This document shows, one piece after another, positions 1 to 5,191 of a stretch of 7,099 nt of DNA (the first letter of the stretch is position 1; the number at the start of each line of letters is the position of its first letter). The notes beneath the pieces were generated by a model that was not told where the DNA came from, searched no databases, and saw only the letters and a program-made list of their open reading frames with translations. A program made the translations under genes and the position numbers. Origin of the DNA: Candidatus Poribacteria bacterium (GTDB lineage: Bacteria > Poribacteria > WGA-4E > WGA-3G); contig VXZL01000006.1 of the NCBI GenBank assembly GCA_009845505.1, positions 1-7,099 of the forward strand. The letters run 5' to 3'.

Positions 1-67
1 CATGCGTAAGCCCTATCATAAATCATAGTTCAGACTTTTACCGATGGTTCCTGACGACCAATCACCA
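1..67. other. Short non-coding tail after nuoN; no clear terminator
   Basis: This is the 67-base stretch downstream of the nuoN stop. I see no GC-rich hairpin followed by a T-run. A 7-base tandem repeat of ATCATA lies at 15-27, and the first bases read, on the minus strand, TAGGGCTTACGCATG. No gene can be called because the window ends here. Confidence 0.4.
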
Positions 68-1501
68 TTAAAACACTGAATTTTGTGCTGGATTGAGCAT
101 CAGTGATGGTAAAATACCGATAAGCAACACACCAATCGCTGCGATAACTAATCCGATGACAAGGGTTGAGGAATACGGACTAAATTCCAACTCCTCTTCC
201 GGTTCACGCATATACATTGTTACGACGACGCGCAGATAATAGAATGCTGATATGGCAGTGTTAACGGCACCGATAATAACGAGCCAGATATGCCCTGCAC
301 CAACTGCAGACTTGAAGATGTAGAATTTCCCAACAAAGCCAGCAGTCGGTGGAAAACCGGCGAGCGACAAAAGCATGACCGTCATAAACATAGCAAGCAA
401 CGGTTTTCGCAGTCCGAGTCCGGCATAGTCGGAAATCATGAGACTCTCGCCATCAGCGGTTTTTGCCAAAATAACCGCACCGAATGCTCCAATATTCATC
501 ACGCAGTAGACAAGGAGGTACAGCATTGCGCTGGAGATACCTTCGCTGTTTGCCGCTGCTAAACCTATCAGGATGTAGCCGGCATGTGCAATACTCGAAT
601 ACGCCAACATCCGTTTGATGTTGGTTTGCGCAATCGCAATGACATTTCCAACCGTCATTGTCAACATCGCTAATAGAATGATAACGCCGCTCCATTCGAC
701 TTGCAGGTTTGGTAACGCCTCCATGAAAATCCTCAGGAACGCCGCAAATCCCGCTGCCTTCGGTCCAGCGGAGATAAACGCCGCTATCGTTGTCGGCGCG
801 CCCTCATAGACATCGGGTGCCCACTGGTGGAACGGGACGATCGCCACCTTGAATCCGAACCCAACGATCAACAAAAACATTCCTGCTAACAGTAGTGGTG
901 ATTTATTCGGAGCCGCAATTGCCTCAGCGATTGCCGGGACACTCGTCGTTCCGGCACCACCGTAAATCAACGCAATGCCGTAAAGGAAAAACGCGCTTGC
1001 AAACGCACCGAGCAGCAAGTACTTCATTCCCGCCTCGCTTGAAGCAGGACTCTCTCGGAAGTAACCCGCCAAAATATACAGCGATAGCGACATCAGTTCC
1101 AAGCCCAAGAAAATGATAATCAACTCGTTGCCTGCAGCCATCAACATCATGCCGAGCGTCGCAAGCAGGATAAGTAGGTAGTAGGGACCCTGCTTTCTGT
1201 CTCTACCCCCTAAGTAGCTTATTGAGATCAGGGCAACTAAAATTGTTGAGACAAGGAAGATAATATTAAAAAAGAGCGAGAAATTATCTACCTTAAGCAT
1301 TTCGCTGAATTGAGTGCCAACTGTGCCTGCTTGATGCATCTGAATGGAGACCCATAAGGCGATTCCAGCACCAACGATTGTCATCCAGCCGAGAACCGTT
1401 TTTGAAATAGAATCAAAAAGGTCGAAGACGAGGACAATAAGCAACGTCAAAGCGATAATCAGTTCTGGCATCAGCAATTGCCAGTTAATCTCTATCGGCA
1501 T
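68..1501 (-). CDS. nuoN: NADH-quinone oxidoreductase subunit N (complex I antiporter-like subunit)
   Basis: This is the proximal antiporter-like subunit of the complex I membrane arm, next to NuoK, and takes part in proton translocation. The 477-residue, largely hydrophobic product matches the family length (about 470-490). Signatures are FLGLELMSLSLYILAGY (131-147), GFKVAIVPFHQWAPDVYEGA (216-235) and LSLAGFPPTAGFVGKFYIF (378-396). Pumping residues agree with E. coli NuoN: Glu135 (TM5), Lys218 (TM7), Lys248 (SAGPKAA, TM8) and Lys392 (TM12). His306 (AHAGY) is also in place. The ATG at 1501 has AAGGAG 7 bases upstream, and the N-terminus INWQLLMPELII is typical of the family. It follows the antiporter gene after a 122-base gap with an inverted repeat, so its expression may differ from that of nuoL and nuoM. 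It is the last Nuo gene in the window. In many genomes nuoN ends the operon. Confidence 0.97.
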   Translation of the reverse strand: MPIEINWQLLMPELIIALTLLIVLVFDLFDSISKTVLGWMTIVGAGIALWVSIQMHQAGTVGTQFSEMLKVDNFSLFFNIIFLVSTILVALISISYLGGRDRKQGPYYLLILLATLGMMLMAAGNELIIIFLGLELMSLSLYILAGYFRESPASSEAGMKYLLLGAFASAFFLYGIALIYGGAGTTSVPAIAEAIAAPNKSPLLLAGMFLLIVGFGFKVAIVPFHQWAPDVYEGAPTTIAAFISAGPKAAGFAAFLRIFMEALPNLQVEWSGVIILLAMLTMTVGNVIAIAQTNIKRMLAYSSIAHAGYILIGLAAANSEGISSAMLYLLVYCVMNIGAFGAVILAKTADGESLMISDYAGLGLRKPLLAMFMTVMLLSLAGFPPTAGFVGKFYIFKSAVGAGHIWLVIIGAVNTAISAFYYLRVVVTMYMREPEEELEFSPYSSTLVIGLVIAAIGVLLIGILPSLMLNPAQNSVF

Positions 1502-1623
1502 TCAAAAACTCCTTTTTCCCGGCTATCGGCTGTTGGCTATCGGCTATCGGTAGAGCAGTTAGGACAGTGAAGTAATACACAACCACCACACACCGAAAGC
1601 CGACTGCTGACCGCCGACTGCCA
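1502..1623 (-). other. Intergenic gap between antiporter gene and nuoN, with nuoN ribosome binding site
   Basis: This 122-base gap is mostly filled by an imperfect inverted repeat (1521-1550 and 1593-1622). The nuoN Shine-Dalgarno, AAGGAG at 1509-1514, lies 7 bases before its ATG. No -35/-10 promoter pair is convincing. The minus strand has a short A-rich stretch just before the Shine-Dalgarno, but no U-run follows the repeat as a rho-independent terminator would need. Confidence 0.6.
1521..1622. repeat. Imperfect inverted repeat, 30-base arms with 42-base spacer
   Basis: The left arm is 1521-1550 and the right arm 1593-1622, separated by 1551-1592. Comparing the left arm with the reverse complement of the right arm gives 22 identities in 30, without gaps. 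Two of the mismatches become G-U pairs in RNA. Each arm has an internal repeat: the left arm repeats GGCTATCGGCT, and the right arm, read on the minus strand, repeats GCAGTCGGC, both with a period of about 14-15 bases. The right arm begins one base after the antiporter stop codon. The structure suggests a dispersed repeat or a small mobile-element remnant. A stable hairpin in the operon transcript is also possible, and could slow or process RNA between the antiporter gene and nuoN. Confidence 0.75.
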
Positions 1624-3099
1624 TTATAGGAACACAAACGTCACAATCACAAAGAGAGGGAATAGAATCGCTACTGACCAGAGCATGTATCCAAAGAAAC
1701 TCGGCATGCGAATACCACTCTGTTCCGCAATCGCTTTTACCATGAAGTTCGGGGCATTGCCAATGTAGGTATTTGCACCCATAAAAACCGCTCCAACGGA
1801 GATGGCAATTAATAATCTGGCAAACTCAAGATGTTCTGGATTCGTTAATTGACCTGACAAAATTTGTGGTACAACCGTCTCAGTCAGGTGTAATTTCCCG
1901 AGTGCCGTGTTGAAGAACGTCAAATATGTTGGCGCGTTGTCCAAGAAACTGGACAAAATACCCGTAATCCAGAAATAGTGAGCAGGTTGTTTCATAGCAC
2001 CAATTAAACCTGCCAGCGCACCGTTCTCTCCTGCTTTCAGAATTGCTAACGCTGGAATGATTGTCATAAATATTCCAGCGAAAACTTTTGCGACCTCTTC
2101 AATTGGCTCCCATGAAAATTCGTTGGATTGACGTAATTCGCCACTAAAGGGTGTATATTTAAGGGATAGTAGCCCCATAACAACAATCAATACTTCGCGA
2201 GCAATATTTTGCCAATACACATGAACGCCAAGAATATTGACTTCTCCCCACTTGAAAGTACCGCTCATTAGAACGGCAGCAATGATACCGAATAGGAAGA
2301 CGAGGTTAAAAAGCCCTTCTACGCGAACGGGTTCGTTGGTTCCATCGTCTGGGACGACACCGCCCTCCCGTTTAAACATAAAAGTGTCAAATATAAAGAA
2401 GAAAATAATCAATATCACGCTTATAAATAACATGTGCGGCAATAATGCCGTCGTTGTCCAGAAGAAAGGCACGCCGCGGAGAAACCCGAGGAATAGCGGT
2501 GGGTCTCCTATTGGTGTTAAAGAACCCCCGATGTTACTTACAAGAAAAATGAAAAAGACAATTAGATGAACCTTATTCTTTCGGTATGCATTTGCTCGGA
2601 TTAAAGGACGGATCAGGAGCATTGATGCCCCGGTAGTTCCGACCCATGATGCAATCACAGTGCCGATTAACAGTAGGAATGTATTGAGCATCGGTGTGCC
2701 ACGCAATGTGCCACGCACAAGAATCCCACCTGCGACTGTGAATAAGCCCCACAAAAGGAGGATGAATGGGATATAGTCTAATAGATAGATGTGCAGGATG
2801 TCGTAAAAAGCATCTCCACGAAAAGCAATCAGATACGGGATCGCGAAGACGGATGCCCATACCAATGACATCTTTCCACCGTGATGCACAAGAAAGTGTG
2901 AATCTAAAACGAGTGGGAAAATCGCAATTGAGAGTAAGATACCAACAAATGGAATAATACTCCAGATAGGCAATTTCGCGCCATCTACTCCATGGTGCGC
3001 TCCATCGGCATCATCTGCACCGAATGCCTCCATTGAGACCAATAGGGCAAGTCCGACAATTATACAAAGAATAAGACAAGATGTGAGTTTAAATTTCAC
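1624..3099 (-). CDS. Sodium:proton antiporter of the NhaD/ArsB (ion transporter) superfamily, inserted between nuoM and nuoN
   Basis: This 491-residue integral membrane protein is predicted to exchange Na+ (or Li+) for protons across the cytoplasmic membrane. Motifs typical of NhaD-like members of the citrate-transporter/ArsB fold are GTTGASMLLIRPLIRAN (154-170), SNIGGSLTPIGDPPLFLGF (188-206), SSFLDNAPTYLTFF (383-396) and GANTYIGNAPNFMVKAIAE (441-459). These form the two pseudo-symmetric halves with broken-helix motifs. Asp199, Asp387 and Asn388 are candidate ion-site residues. A hydrophobic N-terminus (residues 5-22) ending in SMEAFG-AD looks like a cleavable signal peptide, or else an extra helix. 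It is followed by a short acidic, His-containing linker and then the first helix at about residue 44. The start is GTG at 3097-3099, directly after the in-frame nuoM stop, so no upstream start is possible. The next in-frame ATG is codon 23, which has no ribosome binding site and would remove the N-terminal helix. The protein is not homologous in sequence to NuoL, NuoM or NuoN. The family is confident; ion specificity is not shown. Confidence 0.88.
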   Translation of the reverse strand: MKFKLTSCLILCIIVGLALLVSMEAFGADDADGAHHGVDGAKLPIWSIIPFVGILLSIAIFPLVLDSHFLVHHGGKMSLVWASVFAIPYLIAFRGDAFYDILHIYLLDYIPFILLLWGLFTVAGGILVRGTLRGTPMLNTFLLLIGTVIASWVGTTGASMLLIRPLIRANAYRKNKVHLIVFFIFLVSNIGGSLTPIGDPPLFLGFLRGVPFFWTTTALLPHMLFISVILIIFFFIFDTFMFKREGGVVPDDGTNEPVRVEGLFNLVFLFGIIAAVLMSGTFKWGEVNILGVHVYWQNIAREVLIVVMGLLSLKYTPFSGELRQSNEFSWEPIEEVAKVFAGIFMTIIPALAILKAGENGALAGLIGAMKQPAHYFWITGILSSFLDNAPTYLTFFNTALGKLHLTETVVPQILSGQLTNPEHLEFARLLIAISVGAVFMGANTYIGNAPNFMVKAIAEQSGIRMPSFFGYMLWSVAILFPLFVIVTFVFL

Positions 3100-4665
3100 T
3101 TACTTCGTTTCTGCCTCCTTTTCAATCTTTTCATGCTGTGCAGGCTGCGTTCCGTGTAATGCGAGTTGACTGTTTGATGGTTCTTGTTTTTCCAGATGTC
3201 CGATAGCAGATTGCGCCTGCACCTGTGTTACAACAACGTCTACTGACTTTTCCATCTTACTCAGGAAAGGCTTTGGATAGACACCGATCCAAACGATGAA
3301 CAGCAAGATTGGCAGCATCACAACGATTTCGCGAGCATTCAGGTCGGGTAATTCCGCGTTTGTCTTATCCAATGTTCCGAACATTACCCGTTGGAACATC
3401 CACAGCATGTACACAGCTGCAAGGATTACACCAACAGTTGCGAAAATTACGTGTATTTTAGAGAAAGCCCCCTCAACAAAACTGCCGAACAGGATCATGT
3501 ATTCACCGACGAACCCATTCAAACCTGGGAGTCCGATTGACGACAATGTCACAACCATAAAAATTGTGGCGAAGATTGGCATCTGCTTTGACAAGCCACC
3601 GAAATCGACGATCATCCGACTGTGTCGCCGTTCGTAGATCATCCCAACTAAAAGGAATAGTGCTCCTGTGCTTAAGCCGTGATTAACCATTTGCAATACA
3701 CTGCCTTGGATGGCTGCAGGGTTTCTTGAAAAAAGACCTAACACAACAAAGCCGAGGTGACTTACACTTGAGTAAGCAACAAGTTTCTTGAGGTCCGGCT
3801 GTACCATAGCGACCAATGCTCCATAGATGATACCGATGACCGCAAGTGTAACAATCAGGGGTGTGAACTTAGCTGCCGCGTCTGGAAAAAGTGGTAGGCA
3901 AAATCGGATGATGCCGTAAGTGCCCATTTTTAGCAAAACGCCCGCAAGGATGACGCTGCCCACTGTAGGTGCCTCAACGTGTGCATCCGGGAGCCATGTG
4001 TGGAAGGGGAAGAGCGGCACCTTAATGGCAAACGCAATGAAGAATCCAAGAAATAACAGGTCGGAATGACTGAAGGGACCACTGAGCGTCGTCAGGTCAA
4101 AACTATTGTTGTTCTGGAAATAGAGTGCTAAAATACCAACAAGCATCAGCGCACTGCCTGCCATCGTATAAAGAACGAACTTCACCGTAGCGTAAATCCG
4201 CCGTTCTCCGCCCCAAATGCCAATTAGGAAGTACATCGGAATCAGCATGGATTCCCAAAACACGAAGAAGAGGAACAGATCTAATGCACAGAAAACCCCC
4301 AACATGCCGGTTTCGAGGGCGAGCAGCGACATCATAAAGCCGCTCAATCCTTTCTCAACCGAATTCCATGCGGCGAGAATACACACCGGTGTGAGGAAAG
4401 TCGTCAGTAGCACTAACCACAACGAAATGCCGTCAATGCCGATATGGTAACTTATACCTAAACCCGGAATCCACGCGTGTTGAGTGACATTTTGAAATGC
4501 TCCAGTCGTTGCGTCAAATCCCGTATAAAGCCCTAATGAGATAACAAACGTTAGAACCCCAATGGCAAGTGCAATACCTTTAATAGCGGTTGCGCCTAAG
4601 CCCCTGAGCAACGCAATCGCTATCACACCGAGCAGTGGTAAAAAAATGACTGTTGAAAGTAACAA
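3100..4665 (-). CDS. nuoM: NADH-quinone oxidoreductase subunit M (complex I antiporter-like subunit)
   Basis: This is the middle antiporter-like subunit of the complex I membrane arm and translocates protons. From the preferred TTG start the product has 521 residues, similar to the usual 490-520. It is hydrophobic throughout except for its tail. Family signatures are FWESMLIPMYFLIGIWGG (136-153), IKVPLFPFHTWLPDAHVEAP (214-233) and NGFVGEYMILFG (383-394). Key residues by alignment from memory with E. coli NuoM are Glu138 (TM5), Lys215 (TM7), Lys246 (LLKMGTYG, TM8), His303, His329 (NHGLSTG) and Glu388 (TM12), all present. The frame is open up to a GTG at 4707, but the TTG at 4665 has AAGGAGG only 5 bases upstream and gives the typical NuoM N-terminus (MLLSTVIFLPLLGV), so I chose it. 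The last 40 or so residues form a polar Gln/Glu/Lys-rich tail not usual for NuoM. The TAA stop abuts the GTG start of the antiporter gene, in the same frame. The identity is secure; the start is likely but not proven. Confidence 0.96.
   Translation of the reverse strand: MLLSTVIFLPLLGVIAIALLRGLGATAIKGIALAIGVLTFVISLGLYTGFDATTGAFQNVTQHAWIPGLGISYHIGIDGISLWLVLLTTFLTPVCILAAWNSVEKGLSGFMMSLLALETGMLGVFCALDLFLFFVFWESMLIPMYFLIGIWGGERRIYATVKFVLYTMAGSALMLVGILALYFQNNNSFDLTTLSGPFSHSDLLFLGFFIAFAIKVPLFPFHTWLPDAHVEAPTVGSVILAGVLLKMGTYGIIRFCLPLFPDAAAKFTPLIVTLAVIGIIYGALVAMVQPDLKKLVAYSSVSHLGFVVLGLFSRNPAAIQGSVLQMVNHGLSTGALFLLVGMIYERRHSRMIVDFGGLSKQMPIFATIFMVVTLSSIGLPGLNGFVGEYMILFGSFVEGAFSKIHVIFATVGVILAAVYMLWMFQRVMFGTLDKTNAELPDLNAREIVVMLPILLFIVWIGVYPKPFLSKMEKSVDVVVTQVQAQSAIGHLEKQEPSNSQLALHGTQPAQHEKIEKEAETK
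3114..3121 (-). promoter_or_regulatory. Ribosome binding site of the antiporter gene, with long spacing, inside the nuoM 3' end
   Basis: The minus strand reads AAAGGAGG inside the last codons of nuoM. The spacing to the GTG start is 14 bases, longer than the usual 5-9, and no other start codon lies between. Because the nuoM TAA directly precedes the GTG, initiation probably depends on ribosomes that terminate at nuoM and restart. That mechanism is inference. Confidence 0.6.
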
Positions 4666-4746
4666 GGAAACCTCCTTTAGGACAATTCGATTTTCAGCAA
4701 TAGGCACGGCCTACCGTTCGCGATTTTCATACGCACTCAGAATAAA
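4666..4746 (-). other. Gap between the DUF5069-type gene and nuoM, with a small hairpin and a possible 17-codon leader frame
   Basis: This 81-base gap holds the nuoM ribosome binding site. A perfect 5-bp stem with a 3-base loop (TAGGC-ACG-GCCTA on the plus strand) lies at 4701-4713, without a U-run, so it is not a convincing terminator. On the minus strand a short open frame begins with ATG at 4730 and ends with TAA at 4677-4679, coding for MKIANGRPCLLLKIELS. Its stop touches the Shine-Dalgarno of nuoM. It has no clear ribosome binding site of its own, so translation is doubtful. The word TGAAAATCG occurs twice in the gap. Confidence 0.4.
4671..4677 (-). promoter_or_regulatory. Strong ribosome binding site deciding the nuoM start (TTG)
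   Basis: The minus strand reads AAGGAGG here, 5 bases before the TTG at 4665. That is near-ideal complementarity and spacing. The GTG at 4707 would place this site inside the coding region, where it would encode Lys-Glu and part of Val, and it has no comparable site of its own. The residues after the TTG match the usual NuoM N-terminus. Confidence 0.8.
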
Positions 4747-5169
4747 TCATGAACCGAACAGGCTCCAGATCGAACCAGCGGACCAATCACGTCTACGCTC
4801 CTCTTCTCGTTTTAATTCGCGGAGGCGTTTTGAATAAGTATCACGAGGGACACTGTTTTGCCACCATATTTTCAACTTGCGATTGAACGCGGAAATGTCT
4901 TTCTCCGATTTCCCACAGTGGTCCAGCACCCATGCCCCTAATCTAATATCATTGTGAATCCGGACAGCGGCTTCCTGAAACGCTTCTGCTGAAATGCCCA
5001 AGAAGGACAAAATTCCAGCATCTTGCTTGGAGGCAGCACCGTACTTATAACTTCCAATTTCACCAACATGGTCAGCCCGCGCCTTATCTGTCAATCTTGC
5101 AACACCACAAATGCCAGCTACTTCTTTATTAATTAGGTCCCGTGGGCGGAAAGTCCTCTTTTTTTTCAT
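4747..5169 (-). CDS. DUF5069-type small cytoplasmic protein of unknown function, inserted between nuoL and nuoM
   Basis: The product is a 140-residue soluble protein with no signal peptide or membrane segment. It resembles DUF5069 proteins: an N-terminal RPRDL (residues 8-12), a core with LTDKARAD (26-33), GSYKYG (39-44), Asp50 and FLGI (56-59), then an alpha-helical part with FNRKLKIWW (95-103). A strongly charged helix, rich in Arg, Lys and Glu, covers about residues 109-128. The biochemical role of the family is not known to me, and the family call rests on remembered patterns. The frame stays open upstream to a TTG at 5217, which would overlap nuoL by 26 bases. The ATG at 5169 is preferred because it has GAGGG 7 bases upstream and gives the basic start MKKKRTFRPRDL. 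It lies 22 bases after the nuoL stop and 81 bases before the preferred nuoM start, on the same strand, so it is very likely cotranscribed. It matches no complex I subunit that I recognise. An assembly or regulatory role is speculation. Confidence 0.78.
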   Translation of the reverse strand: MKKKRTFRPRDLINKEVAGICGVARLTDKARADHVGEIGSYKYGAASKQDAGILSFLGISAEAFQEAAVRIHNDIRLGAWVLDHCGKSEKDISAFNRKLKIWWQNSVPRDTYSKRLRELKREEERRRDWSAGSIWSLFGS

Positions 5170-5176
5170 CTTTCTT

Positions 5177-5181
5177 CCCTC
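5177..5181 (-). promoter_or_regulatory. Ribosome binding site deciding the start of the DUF5069-type gene
   Basis: On the minus strand GAGGG, followed by AAGAAAG, stands 7 bases before the ATG at 5169. No comparable site precedes the upstream TTG at 5217, which lies inside nuoL. This favours the shorter, non-overlapping reading frame. Confidence 0.65.
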
Positions 5182-5191
5182 GAAAAAAGGT

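Noticed and set aside
1502..1623. Inverted repeat as a rho-independent terminator after the antiporter gene
   Set aside because: The spacer is long (42 bases) and no U-run follows the repeat. nuoN downstream has a good ribosome binding site and would need the same transcript, as no promoter is apparent.
2237..2569. Plus-strand open frame of 110 codons inside the antiporter gene
   Set aside because: It is antisense to a well-supported membrane protein gene. The product is rich in Lys, Arg, Pro and Thr with no recognisable domain, as expected of a shadow of hydrophobic codons.
3296..3637. Plus-strand open frame of 113 codons opposite nuoM
   Set aside because: It is antisense to conserved NuoM helices, and the composition is shadow-like.
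4701..4713. Hairpin as a rho-independent terminator before nuoM
   Set aside because: The stem is only 5 bp and no T-run follows it on the minus strand.
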